Notes under the pieces: generated by a model
What the model was told of the DNA's origin: nothing
Seen by the model: the letters and a program-made list of their open reading frames with translations, nothing else
Databases searched by the model: none
Part shown: positions 7,141-14,469 of the stretch, in pieces
How the letters are laid out: each line of letters begins with the position of its first letter
Numbering within the stretch: position 1 is the first letter of the stretch
Source: JAGMDK01 sp023128695
GTDB taxonomy: Bacteria > Planctomycetota > Phycisphaerae > UBA1845 > Fen-1342
NCBI GenBank assembly: GCA_030628805.1
Contig: DAOVQG010000018.1
Span: forward strand, 1 to 29,047
Direction of reading: 5' to 3'
DNA length: 29,047 nucleotides
Made by a program: the position numbers and the translations under genes

Positions 7141-7623
7141 ATCAAACTTGCGGACCATGGTGATCATCCAGGGCTGGTAGCCGAGCAGCTTGCAGACGCG
7201 GAGCATGGCCTCGTTGCCGATGCCGATATAGGCCTTCATGAACGCGGCCCCGGCTTGGCGGCACCACTCGTCGGCGGCTTCCTTCAAGGTCTGCCCTACG
7301 TCATGGCCACGGTACGCGGGATCGACGTAGATGCCTTTGATCGTGCCGAACTTGCGGTCCGTGTTCGGGTCCACTTGCAGAAGGCAGATCGCGAGCCCGA
7401 TTACCCGCGGGGGCGCTTCGTTCGGCTCCCTGCTCTCAGCCAGGAGCACGCACGAGTTCCCGTCCTCGCCGCGCATCCATTGCAGCAGCTTTTGGCGGCT
7501 CTCCGCTCGGAGACGGGGCTTGGTTTCGTAGTCCAACAGCCATTCGCTGCCGATTGATTCGAACCAGTCGGTGATCAATTCGATGTCGTCGCCTTCATTC
7601 ATCGGACGAATCGAGGGTATCAT
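7138..7623 (-). CDS. GNAT-family N-acetyltransferase
   Basis: The protein of 161 residues shows the GNAT fold. A strand (RVIGLAICLLQV) leads into motif A at about residues 90-118 (GTIKGIYVDPAYRGHDVGQT), where RGHDVG fits the acetyl-CoA pyrophosphate loop Q/R-x-x-G-x-G/A imperfectly. Motif B follows (IGIGNEAMLRVCKLLGYQPW), with the usual N and GY. It probably transfers acetyl from acetyl-CoA to a small molecule or protein amine; the substrate cannot be told. I chose ATG 7623 because GGAGGA lies four bases upstream; a TTG at 7656 would add 11 poorly conserved residues. It lies downstream of the ACT-domain gene on the same strand, 41 bases away, so co-transcription is likely. Confidence 0.85.
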   Translation of the reverse strand: MIPSIRPMNEGDDIELITDWFESIGSEWLLDYETKPRLRAESRQKLLQWMRGEDGNSCVLLAESREPNEAPPRVIGLAICLLQVDPNTDRKFGTIKGIYVDPAYRGHDVGQTLKEAADEWCRQAGAAFMKAYIGIGNEAMLRVCKLLGYQPWMITMVRKFD

Positions 7624-7664
7624 CACGTCCTCCACGTCCCGCGAGACGCTCCCCAAGGAGTTCC

Positions 7665-8102
7665 TCAGCGTTTCTTTTTGCCGCGCAGCAGTTTGCGGAG
7701 CACCTGGGCCGCCGACTTGGCCTCATCTTCGGTCTTGAAGGCGAGGTAAAAGACCGTTTTTCGGCCCATCGTCGCGGCCGAGGCGCCTCGGATATTAATG
7801 TCGGCGGTTGCGATCGCGCGGGCCAGCTCCGCCCCCAGACCCTTGCGATCCGGGCCTTCGATGCGGAGGGCGTGCATCCCGACCGCCGAGACCAGCCCCA
7901 CCTCGACGGCGGCGCGCTTCTGCTTCTTGCCGATCAGCGGGGCCACGAAGATGCGTGAGGTTTTCTCCGAGACGCGGCGGGCAATGAGAAACTCCAACTC
8001 GGCGTCCGCTTCGTTCAAGGCTTCGAGCACCCGCGCCAACCTCCCCGGCCGATTCAGAGTGTCCCCGGCCCAGACTTCGACTTTCTTGACCGTATACGCC
8101 AT
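7665..8102 (-). CDS. Tandem ACT-domain protein
   Basis: The product of 145 residues consists of two ACT domains and nothing else. The first is at about residues 4-65 (VEVWAGDTLNRPGRLARVLE). The second is at about 75-140 (ALRIEGPDRKGLGAELARAI, then ADINIRGASAATMGRKTVFY). ACT domains bind amino acids or other small ligands at the dimer interface and usually regulate partner enzymes. Stand-alone pairs of this kind occur in planctomycetes and in ACT-domain proteins linked to amino-acid metabolism. ATG 8102 has GGAG seven bases upstream. The C-terminus LRKLLRGKKKR is strongly basic. It is transcribed divergently from the nitroreductase gene, with 120 bp between the starts. Confidence 0.85.
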   Translation of the reverse strand: MAYTVKKVEVWAGDTLNRPGRLARVLEALNEADAELEFLIARRVSEKTSRIFVAPLIGKKQKRAAVEVGLVSAVGMHALRIEGPDRKGLGAELARAIATADINIRGASAATMGRKTVFYLAFKTEDEAKSAAQVLRKLLRGKKKR

Positions 8103-8222
8103 GTTTTCACTCCGTTTGTGTGCAAAGATGTACATGATACGATGTCTGAACAGACGCGTAGTATAACGAGTGGTTCGAGGCGTGCGAACGTTTGGACGCG
8201 GGAAAACATGCGGAGAAACACC

Positions 8223-8765
8223 ATGGACGTGCTCGCAGCGATCAGGACCCGCCGGAGTGTGCGATCCTATTCATCTCGACCGATACCGGCCCGGGTACTG
8301 GCCCGCATGAAACAGGCCCTGCGCTGGGCTCCGTCGGCGTGCAATATGCAGCCCTGGCGTTTTGTTTTCGTCACCGACGCCGAGCTGCGTCGGCAGGTGG
8401 CCCAGGCCGCCTACGATCAACTCTGGATGTCCGTGGCGCCGGTGACAGTCGTCGGCTGCGGCCTGCCCGGGCAGGCCTACAAGAAGATGGGCGGGTACGG
8501 CAACAGCGTCGACGTCGACGTCGCCATCGCGCTCGACCACCTTACGCTGGCCGCCGTTGCCGCGGGGCTGGGGACCTGCTGGATCGGGGCGTTTGATGAG
8601 AAGCAGGTCAAGCGCGTGCTCGACGTTCCGCGCCACGTGAAGGTGGTGGCGATGACGCCTCTGGGATATCCCGCCTCGCCGGACTTGAACACGCCGCTGA
8701 GTGAATCCAAGCGGAAGCCGGAAGCCGAGGTTTTCAGCATCGACCGCTACGGTCAGACGAATTAA
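8223..8765 (+). CDS. Nitroreductase-family flavoprotein
   Basis: The 180-residue protein has the nitroreductase signature of FMN binding near the N-terminus (AAIRTRRSVRSYSSRPIP), the central PSACNMQPWRFVFV motif at about residues 40-53, and the C-terminal AAVAAGLGTCWIGAFDE segment that contacts FMN. Members reduce nitro groups, quinones or other acceptors with NAD(P)H as dimers; the natural substrate here is unknown. The length matches the small, single-domain group. The frame is open back to 8118, but ATG 8223 has GGAG eight bases upstream and begins exactly where the family does (MDVLAAIRTRRSVR). It is followed after 21 bases by murG. Confidence 0.9.
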   Translation: MDVLAAIRTRRSVRSYSSRPIPARVLARMKQALRWAPSACNMQPWRFVFVTDAELRRQVAQAAYDQLWMSVAPVTVVGCGLPGQAYKKMGGYGNSVDVDVAIALDHLTLAAVAAGLGTCWIGAFDEKQVKRVLDVPRHVKVVAMTPLGYPASPDLNTPLSESKRKPEAEVFSIDRYGQTN

Positions 8766-8786
8766 GGTTGGCAATTACGGTCACTG

Positions 8787-9914
8787 ATGAGTAATGCGAG
8801 CTATGTTTTCGCCGGCGGAGGCACGGGCGGGCATCTGTTTCCCGGTTTGGCCGTTGCCGAGGCGCTACGGGAGCAGACGTCTGAGGCGCGGATCGCATTC
8901 TTCACGACGACGCGCGCCTTGGATCGACAACTGCTGGAGCCGACGGCGTACGAGCAGATCACACAGCCGGTGCAGCCCCTGACGTTGAATCCACTGAAGC
9001 TGCCCGGCTTCTGGTTGGCTTGGCGACGGAGTGTGCAAGCCGCCCGCGGGTTCCTCAAGGCCAGACAGGTGCGGGCGGTGCTGGGGCTCGGGGGTTACGC
9101 CGCGGGGCCGGCTGTGGTGGCGGCTCGGAAGCTTGGGATTCGGACGGCGATCCTCAACCCGGATGCGATCCCCGGGCGTGCCAATCGGCATCTGGCAGGT
9201 TATGCGGAACTGGTGGTGTTGCAGTGGGACGTCACCCGTCAATACTTCCCCCGGGGCACGAACTGCCAGGCGTTGGGATGTCCTATCCGAGCCGGCTTCA
9301 CGGGGGCCGATCCAGCCGCAGGACGGCGGCGCTTCGAGCTCGTTCCCGAGCGGCCGGTGCTGCTGGTCACGGGGGCCTCGCAAGGGGCTCGGACGATTAA
9401 TCAAACGGTGACGCGGGTCTGGCCGGCTTTTCACACGACTCACCCGGAATGGCAATTGCTGCACCTGAGCGGCCCGGCCGACGAAGCGGCGGTGCGGGCA
9501 GCATACGCCACGGCGAAAGTCCCCGCCCGGGTTTTGAGCTTCACGCACGAGATGCCGCTGGCACTGGCGGCGGCGGACCTGGTGATTTCGCGGGCCGGGG
9601 CATCCACGCTAGCGGAGCTGACCGCGCTGGGCAAGCCTGCGATCCTGTTCCCCTATCCGTACCACCGTGATCGGCATCAACATGCGAACGGCCAGATTCT
9701 GGTTAATGCCGGGGCGGCCATCATGTTGGAGGATCGTAGATCGGGTGAAAAAAACGAGGCCGCCCTGCGGACGGCCCTTGACCAGGCGGCCGACCCACGA
9801 CGGCGGGGCAAGATGGCGACAGCGGCGGCCGGTCTTGCCCGGAACGGAGCAGCAGATGATGTGGCGGCTTTTGTAGTTTTGGCTTGGCCGGAGTCGGAAG
9901 CGCGCTATCTTTGA
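8787..9914 (+). CDS. murG: UDP-GlcNAc:undecaprenyl-PP-MurNAc-pentapeptide transferase (MurG)
   Basis: MurG adds GlcNAc to lipid I to form lipid II on the inner face of the membrane during peptidoglycan synthesis. The 375 residues show the GT-B fold. Visible are the glycine-rich loop GGGTGGHLFPG near residue 10, the second loop LGLGGYAAGP near 100, the C-domain start LLVTGASQGARTIN, and the UDP-GlcNAc site SRAGASTLAELTALGKPAIL, with the conserved E and the later HQHANGQ (Q and N). Odd: the usual HEQN just before the PG loop is replaced by LNPD (ILNPDAIPGRAN). The gene is isolated from any other division and cell-wall genes. Its start has no clear ribosome-binding site. The composite repeat element begins 22 bases after its stop. 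Confidence 0.9.
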   Translation: MSNASYVFAGGGTGGHLFPGLAVAEALREQTSEARIAFFTTTRALDRQLLEPTAYEQITQPVQPLTLNPLKLPGFWLAWRRSVQAARGFLKARQVRAVLGLGGYAAGPAVVAARKLGIRTAILNPDAIPGRANRHLAGYAELVVLQWDVTRQYFPRGTNCQALGCPIRAGFTGADPAAGRRRFELVPERPVLLVTGASQGARTINQTVTRVWPAFHTTHPEWQLLHLSGPADEAAVRAAYATAKVPARVLSFTHEMPLALAAADLVISRAGASTLAELTALGKPAILFPYPYHRDRHQHANGQILVNAGAAIMLEDRRSGEKNEAALRTALDQAADPRRRGKMATAAAGLARNGAADDVAAFVVLAWPESEARYL

Positions 9915-9936
9915 GTATATGGGGAAATATATCCTT

Positions 9937-10308
9937 GGCGCGGTCTTCGGCCGCAACCAAAGAGGATTGCGGATCGGGGAAAAAGTGGGAAGGATGAGTC
10001 CCCGAAGGGGACGACGGAATACAGCCCAGGGCGAAACGCAGGGTTGTTGAGGCGAGCCCCAGCGAGCCCCCGCAGGGGGCGACGGAAACGTGGGCCTAAG
10101 TGTTGCGTTCAGAATGAGCTTCCACGAGTGGGCACTTCCGTCGCCCCTTTCAGGGGCTGGCATTTATATGGGTTCTGTTAACCCAGGGCTCGCTGCGCTT
10201 CGCCCTGGGCTTTATTCCGTCGTCCGCTCCGCGGACTGCCGAAGACCTTTGCAGCAGCCCTCAGAATCTTCGCGGCGCGCGAAGAAATCGAACGTTTGCA
10301 TTGCAGGG
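9937..10308 (+). repeat. Composite palindromic element, copy 1
   Basis: This copy runs from CTTGGCGCGG at 9937 to the CGTTTGCATTGCAG end near 10308. It matches, in inverted orientation, the sequence at 17455-17935 over almost all its length. It contains several nested palindromes: GTCCCCGAAGGGGAC, GCCCCCGCAGGGGGC-type, CCCCTTTCAGGGG, CCCAGGGC with GCCCTGGG, and GTCCGCTCCGCGGAC. Only two heptamers (9968-9981) separate its left end from the GAGTCCCC palindrome. It lies between murG (stop 22 bases away) and the start of the Rrf2 relic (ten bases away). No protein explains it. Confidence 0.85.
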
Positions 10309-10317
10309 AGGTGTGCG

Positions 10318-10556
10318 GTGATTAGTCAGACAACTGAGTATGCTTTGCGGGCCGTGGTCTGGTTGGCGGCCAACCCCGACAAGCCGTTGACGGCCCAGCA
10401 GATTGCCGAGGCGACGGCATCGCGATGATTGAGAAGGCCTTTACGGCCTGCAAGATCAGCAATTTGATCGACCCCAGCCTCGAGTCCTCCCCGCTGTGTG
10501 CCTTCGGGCCCAAGTCCGACCCGGCCGCGCGCGGGGAGAAGCGCGCGAAACGATAG
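10318..10556 (+). pseudogene. Rrf2-family regulator with internal deletion
   Basis: The GTG start at 10318 follows GGGAGG and opens a normal Rrf2 N-terminus (MISQTTEYALRAVVWLAANP, DKPLTAQQIAEAT). At about residue 33 the sequence jumps, out of frame, to what is recognisably the end of such a protein (MIEKAFTACKISNLIDPSLE, then SSPLCAFGPKSDPAARGEKR), with a stop at 10554-10556. The recognition helix, the wing, and the region where Fe-S cysteines would sit, about 80 residues, are missing. Both ends are in good condition, so the deletion looks recent. The composite element lies directly upstream and may have provided or replaced the promoter. Confidence 0.75.
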
Positions 10557-10607
10557 TGCCACAGCGCGCAGAGGCCCGAGAACAAGTGTAAGATGATCGT
10601 TGCTATC

Positions 10608-10635
10608 CTCGCCTCGGTAGGCGAGTAATATTTTT
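10608..10635 (+). terminator. Possible intrinsic terminator upstream of cysC
   Basis: CTCGCC-tcggta-GGCGAG forms a 6-bp stem, followed by TAATATTTTT. It lies between the Rrf2 relic (end 10556) and cysC (start 10663). It would end transcription from the left or attenuate cysC. The stem is short, so the call is moderate. Confidence 0.45.
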
Positions 10636-10662
10636 CGACAGTGCTTTTTGAACAGGGATACA

Positions 10663-11286
10663 ATGGCCAAGCAAATTGCGACGAACATTACGTGGCATGC
10701 AGGACACGTCGAACGGGAGCAGCGAAACGAACTGCTCAAACAGCGTGGGGCGACGATCTGGTTCACAGGCCTGAGCGCCTGCGGCAAGAGCACGATCGCG
10801 TTCACGCTGGAGCACGCTCTGGTCGAACAACGCGGGCATTTGTCCTACGTGCTCGATGGAGACAACATCCGGCACGGGTTGAACAAGAACCTCGGTTTTT
10901 CGCCGGAAGACCGGAACGAGAACATCCGCCGCATCGGCGAGGTGGCGAAGCTGTTCGCCGACGCGGGCGTGCTGACGTGCACCAGCTTCATCAGCCCGTA
11001 CCGGGTTGATCGCGACCAGGCCCGCAAGATCCACGAGGAGGCGGGGCTGCCGTTCATCGAGGTGTTCGTCAAGGCCTCGGTCGAGACCTGCGAGCAACGC
11101 GATCCGAAGGGGCTGTACAAGAAAGCCCGGGCGGGCGAGATTCCGGAGTTCACCGGGGTATCGGCGCCGTATGAAGAGCCGCTCAACGCGGAGATCGTGC
11201 TGGAAACCGAGGAGCTTTCGGTCGAGCAGTCGGCCCAGGTGGTGCTGAATTATCTGGTCGAGCAGGGGCTGCTGCGGGAGGCATGA
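10663..11286 (+). CDS. cysC: Adenylylsulfate (APS) kinase
   Basis: CysC phosphorylates adenosine 5'-phosphosulfate to PAPS, in assimilatory sulfate reduction or sulfation. The 207 residues show the P-loop GLSACGKST at about 35-43 (the usual form is GLSGSGKST), the substrate site DGDNIRHGLNKNLGFSPEDR near 64-83, ENIRRIGEVAKLFADAG, the mobile ISPYRVDRDQAR lid, and FIEVFVKASVETCEQRDPKG with KARAGEIPEFTGVSAPYEEP at the end. All family blocks are present. ATG 10663 has AGGGA six bases upstream; an upstream TTG at 10648 is less likely. No ATP sulfurylase gene is in the window, so its pathway partners are elsewhere. Confidence 0.93.
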   Translation: MAKQIATNITWHAGHVEREQRNELLKQRGATIWFTGLSACGKSTIAFTLEHALVEQRGHLSYVLDGDNIRHGLNKNLGFSPEDRNENIRRIGEVAKLFADAGVLTCTSFISPYRVDRDQARKIHEEAGLPFIEVFVKASVETCEQRDPKGLYKKARAGEIPEFTGVSAPYEEPLNAEIVLETEELSVEQSAQVVLNYLVEQGLLREA

Positions 11287-11339
11287 GCCGGCCTCGGCTA
11301 GCGGCGCACCGTTAGTCAATGCGAACGCAGGAGTGACTC

Positions 11340-11841
11340 TTGGCCGCGGATCAGTTAGACATCATCTTCACCATGCCGCATCCGGATGACGTGGAAATCA
11401 CCTGCGGCGGGCCGCACGCCGGGGGCCTCGCCGGACCATTATCAGGGGCAGCTCATTCTGGAAGGGGCCCGGTTTTGCTCGCAATTGACGAAGTGGGATG
11501 AGCGCTTCGACCACACCGAGCCGCACCGGATCGAATGGCTGTGGTACCGGCCGGTAGCTCTTTCAGCGGAGCAACTCAGCTTCCCGGCGACATTCGTAGT
11601 GGATGTCAGCGACGTATATGAGCAAAAGCTCGCGGCGATCTCGTGTTACAAATCACAGTTTGACGAGCAGCGGCTGGCGCGGCTGCTGCACCGCGTGCGT
11701 GCGATGGACGCGGTGGACGGGGCTCGGTGTGGGTTCGAGTACGGCGAGTTGTTCGCGTTGCCGCACGCGCTGCCGATGCGAGATCCGCTGGCTCATTTTG
11801 AAGGCTTGTCGCCCATGAATCGATTGGCCACGCGGCCTTAG
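11340..11841 (+). pseudogene. PIG-L/LmbE-type deacetylase with internal deletion
   Basis: A TTG start at 11340 with AGGAG six bases upstream reads LAADQLDIIFTMPHPDDVEI, then TCGG. This includes the zinc-binding P-H-P-D-D motif of GlcNAc or bacillithiol-type deacetylases. The sequence then shifts frame and continues as the C-terminal part: PDHYQGQLILEGARFCSQLT, WDERFDHTEP, a VVDVSDVYEQKLAAISCYKS helix and FEYGELFALP. The region with the other zinc ligand (H-x-x-H) and the RxxE segment, roughly 80-100 residues, is missing. This is the same kind of damage as in the Rrf2 relic 0.9 kb upstream. The stop interleaves with that of the convergent thpR gene (TTAG at 11838-11841). Confidence 0.75.
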
Positions 11842-12398
11842 CTTGGCCCGAGCGAAACGGTCGCCAGCGGCTTGTATTGGGCTCCGGTCGGCAGCAGGCG
11901 ACTCTCAATGACTACCACGCGCTCGACCTGCATCTGCTCGGTCTCCAGGGGCGGCGCCGTTTCCAACACCTCACGCAGCACGCGGGCGCCCGCGCTCGAG
12001 CGGCTGCGGCCGAGGGTGATGTGGGGGGTGTACGCGCGGGTTTCCGGCTTGAAGTTCAGCTTGGCAAGCAGGGGATCCGCCGCTTCGACCCACCGGCGGC
12101 AGCCTTTGGTCGGGTCCTCGACGCCGCACCAGAGGACGCGCGGGTTGCGCGGGGCGGGGAAGACGCCGAGGCCCTTGATCCGCAGTGAAAAGGGCTCGAC
12201 TTGCGAGCCGGCGGCAACGACGGCGTCGCAGACTTGCGAGAGTTGTGCGTCACGCACTTCGCCGAGGAACTTCAGCGTGAGATGCAGTTGGCGTTCGGTG
12301 ACCCAGCGGACGCCTTCGGCTGGGGGCAAGCCGCGCAGCAGTTTGAGCAGCGGGCCGCGGAGGGCGGGCTCCAATTCGATGGCGATGAAGGTGCGCAC
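11838..12398 (-). CDS. thpR: RNA 2',3'-cyclic phosphodiesterase (LigT/ThpR family)
   Basis: This 186-residue two-histidine phosphoesterase hydrolyses 2',3'-cyclic phosphate ends in RNA (tRNA-type substrates are used in assays). Both H-x-T/S-x motifs are present: HLTLKFLGEV near residue 39 and HITLGRSR near residue 127, at the normal spacing. The N-terminus MRTFIAIELEPALRGPLLKL and FPAPRNPRVLW in the middle are typical. The start is GTG 12398, with AAGGA eight bases upstream. The gene overlaps the end of the deacetylase relic tail to tail and is preceded by about 330 bp of repeat-rich spacer. Confidence 0.9.
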   Translation of the reverse strand: MRTFIAIELEPALRGPLLKLLRGLPPAEGVRWVTERQLHLTLKFLGEVRDAQLSQVCDAVVAAGSQVEPFSLRIKGLGVFPAPRNPRVLWCGVEDPTKGCRRWVEAADPLLAKLNFKPETRAYTPHITLGRSRSSAGARVLREVLETAPPLETEQMQVERVVVIESRLLPTGAQYKPLATVSLGPS

Positions 12399-12522
12399 GA
12401 GTGTGTCCTTTCAAGTGTTTGCCGTTTCCTGCCGGTAGTATAACTGCCGGGCATTCCGAGCGAGTACCCCGGCACGTTGGGGGAAGACCGAGGAATCTAG
12501 CCGCGACAGCGCAATGAAGCCA

Positions 12523-12712
12523 GCGCTCTGTCAACGCTGATTTGACGGGTTGGGTAGTGTTTGATTTGTTTGCGGATTGCAGCCGTATGCAGCAGGGATC
12601 AGCACCTTCGGCGGATTGGGCCGTTTCAGAAAACATCTGGCGTCCGTCGGGAGGGCGAGGCTCCTGCCGAGCCGCGGCTCGCCGGGAGGCTCGCCCTCCC
12701 CAAGCGACGGAC
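12523..12712. repeat. GCTCTGTCAAC motif and GGGAGGGCGAGG long hairpin
   Basis: At 12525-12550 GCTCTGTCAAC is followed, after a short spacer, by TTGACGGGT, as also seen at 19619 and 27191. At 12642-12712 a long palindrome has outer arms GTCCGTC and GACGGAC. Inside are GGGAGGGCGAGGCTC and GAGGCTCGCCCTCCC around a central GAGCCGCGGCTC. It ends 16 bases after the xerC stop. The gap between thpR and xerC (12399-12727) holds no gene. Confidence 0.8.
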
Positions 12713-12727
12713 TTGTGCGGCGGACTG

Positions 12728-13720
12728 CTAGGCCCGCGGGTGCGATTTGTCGTAGGCTTCCTTAACGGTCTCGCCGGTCAGGTGCGTGTAGATCTGCGTC
12801 GTGCTTAGGCTCTGGTGGCCGAGCATTTCCTGCACGCTGCGCAAGTCCGCCCCGCGTTGCAACATGTGCGTGGCGAAGCTGTGCCGCAACGTGTGCGGGC
12901 TGACCGACAGGTCCAGACCGGCCTCGAGCAGGTATTTGTCGAGCTTGCGGCGGACACTGCGCGTGCTCAGGCGTCTGCCATGCTTGTTGATAAAGAGGGC
13001 CTCCGGGTCGAAGTTGGCACTACGCGGATTAGTGCGGCGTAAGTCCAGAAAGTGGATAATAGTCTGGACGGCGCCCGGCCCGAGCGGGATGACGCGGCGT
13101 TTCTTGCCCTTCCCGTTCACGCGCACGACGCTGTTGGTCAAGTCCACGTCGCTGATGTTGAGCGCAATCAGCTCGCTGACCCGTATCCCGGTCGAGTAAA
13201 GGGTTTCCAGCATGGCCCGGTCGCGGGCACCCAGCAGCGTCGTCGTGTCCGGGTTCGACAGGAGCTTCTCAATTTGCTCCACCTCCAGATACTTCGGAAG
13301 CCGCTTGTCCTGCTTGGGCGTGCGGATCGGCGTCACGGGATTCGTGCTGAGATAGCTGCGGCGGACAAGGAACTTGTAGAAGCTCCGCAACGTGGCCAGC
13401 TTGCGCGCGACAGTGCTCTTGCAGTAATTGTTGTCGCGCAACAGCGACATGAACGCACGCGCGTCGTCCGTTTCCAGCAGCAGCAGCCGGCGGTTTAGTT
13501 CCTCGCCGGTCACGTCCGGTGGCGGGGCCACTTTGGAAATGTCCAGCCCTTTCCCGTCCTGGCCGTTGCCGCCGCCACCTTGCGGTGGGCTCACGACACA
13601 CAGATAGCCACAGAATTGCTGGAGGTCCGCGGCGTAGCACTTGGCCGTGTGAGGCGAGAAGTGCCGCTCGGCGCGGAGGTAATTAATGAACTGTTGTACA
13701 AGGCTGGCCTGATCGCTCAT
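12728..13720 (-). CDS. xerC: Tyrosine recombinase XerC/XerD
   Basis: The 330-residue protein has an N-terminal SAM-like core-binding domain (residues 5-120: FINYLRAERHFSPHTAKCYA) and a C-terminal catalytic domain. All catalytic residues can be read: Arg in TGIRVSELIAL, Lys in GKGKKRRVIP, His and Arg in HTLRHSFATHML, His in LGHQSLSTT, and Tyr in IYTHLTGE near the end. The length and motifs fit chromosomal dimer-resolving Xer proteins rather than phage integrases. An extra Gly- and Pro-rich insert of about 25 residues (PPQGGGGNGQDGKGLDISKV) lies between the first helices. ATG 13720 is preferred; GTG 13732 is an alternative. The choice between XerC and XerD cannot be made here. Confidence 0.88.
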   Translation of the reverse strand: MSDQASLVQQFINYLRAERHFSPHTAKCYAADLQQFCGYLCVVSPPQGGGGNGQDGKGLDISKVAPPPDVTGEELNRRLLLLETDDARAFMSLLRDNNYCKSTVARKLATLRSFYKFLVRRSYLSTNPVTPIRTPKQDKRLPKYLEVEQIEKLLSNPDTTTLLGARDRAMLETLYSTGIRVSELIALNISDVDLTNSVVRVNGKGKKRRVIPLGPGAVQTIIHFLDLRRTNPRSANFDPEALFINKHGRRLSTRSVRRKLDKYLLEAGLDLSVSPHTLRHSFATHMLQRGADLRSVQEMLGHQSLSTTQIYTHLTGETVKEAYDKSHPRA

Positions 13721-13799
13721 TCTGTCATCCACTTCGGCGATAATTGTCGGCCTTTGGCCGCGGCTTACCTCTTGCGTCCTCTAAATCGCAAACGAGCCC

Positions 13800-14015
13800 T
13801 TACTCAACCTGGGCAACGGAATCGAACTCTCGGGAAAGCTGCTGACCCATCTGGTAACTCAAAACGGCCGCATCGAACCAATCAAACTCACTCTCGGGGT
13901 CACCGGCCAAAGCGACGAAACTGGCGAGCAGTTCCGACTCGAAGCCTTCCTCGTAGCGGAAGACAAAGCGGTGCTCCCCTTTCACCATACTCAAACATCG
14001 TGGGGCCGTGCTCAT
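13800..14015 (-). CDS. Small hypothetical protein
   Basis: The frame of 71 codons begins at ATG 14015, which overlaps the stop of the preceding gene as ATGA, a sign of coupled translation. The protein (MSTAPRCLSMVKGEHRFVFR, then YEEGFESELLASFVALAGDP and EFDWFDAAVLSYQMGQQL) is acidic and alpha-helical, with no membrane segment. I recognise no family. The composition resembles small accessory proteins found in pairs with the gene before it. It lies 80 bp before the xerC start and points the same way. Confidence 0.6.
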   Translation of the reverse strand: MSTAPRCLSMVKGEHRFVFRYEEGFESELLASFVALAGDPESEFDWFDAAVLSYQMGQQLSREFDSVAQVE

Positions 14016-14236
14016 GATTCCGCCTCTGGCGGCGTAACGGCTTGCTGACCATTTGCGTCCTGCAATAACATCGTCCGGATCAGCGCCCAACCAAAATAAC
14101 GGACGTACAGTTCCTGCGACTTTGTGTATTTACGCCAGCCGTAAGGGCTCCCGGCTCCATCACGCCGCGCGGCAAAAGCACGGATATCCTCTAATGGCTC
14201 TTCGTCCGCCGCGTTGAATACTCGCTGCACCTGCAA
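14012..14236 (-). CDS. Hypothetical protein, start uncertain
   Basis: The frame from TTG 14236 encodes 74 residues (QRVFNAADEEPLEDIRAFAA, then GWRKYTKSQELYVRYFGWAL) and ends in TGA overlapping the next ATG. The composition looks coding. The frame is open upstream without a better start. Another frame at 14373-14191 (RYVHRCWDDRGVFVIATGAR) also looks coding and overlaps it by 46 bases. A single-base indel near 14230 could join both into a protein of about 120 residues. No family is recognised. The ribosome-binding site is not clear. Confidence 0.5.
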   Translation of the reverse strand: MQVQRVFNAADEEPLEDIRAFAARRDGAGSPYGWRKYTKSQELYVRYFGWALIRTMLLQDANGQQAVTPPEAES

Positions 14237-14469
14237 TCGCGAGCACCCGTGGCGATGACGAAAACGCCGCGGTCATCCCAGCACCGATGCACGTAGCGGT
14301 TTTGGCACACAGGGTGATTATACCCTCTATATATCCGCCCGATAAGGCCTTTTCGTAACCGGTTCGGGAACAATTCCGCGCGGCCAGCTCCCGCGGCATC
14401 GATGCAACAGCCCGGAACAGCTCCCTCAAGCCCCCGTTACCGGTTGCTGTCTGGCAGCGAGAAGACATC

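Noticed and set aside
8103..8222. Divergent promoter between the ACT and nitroreductase genes
   Set aside because: A promoter must be present, but TATAAC at about 8163 has no acceptable -35 partner, so no site is reported.
12728..13720. Integrase of a mobile element
   Set aside because: Length, motifs and surroundings fit a chromosomal Xer recombinase; no attachment sites or cargo were seen.
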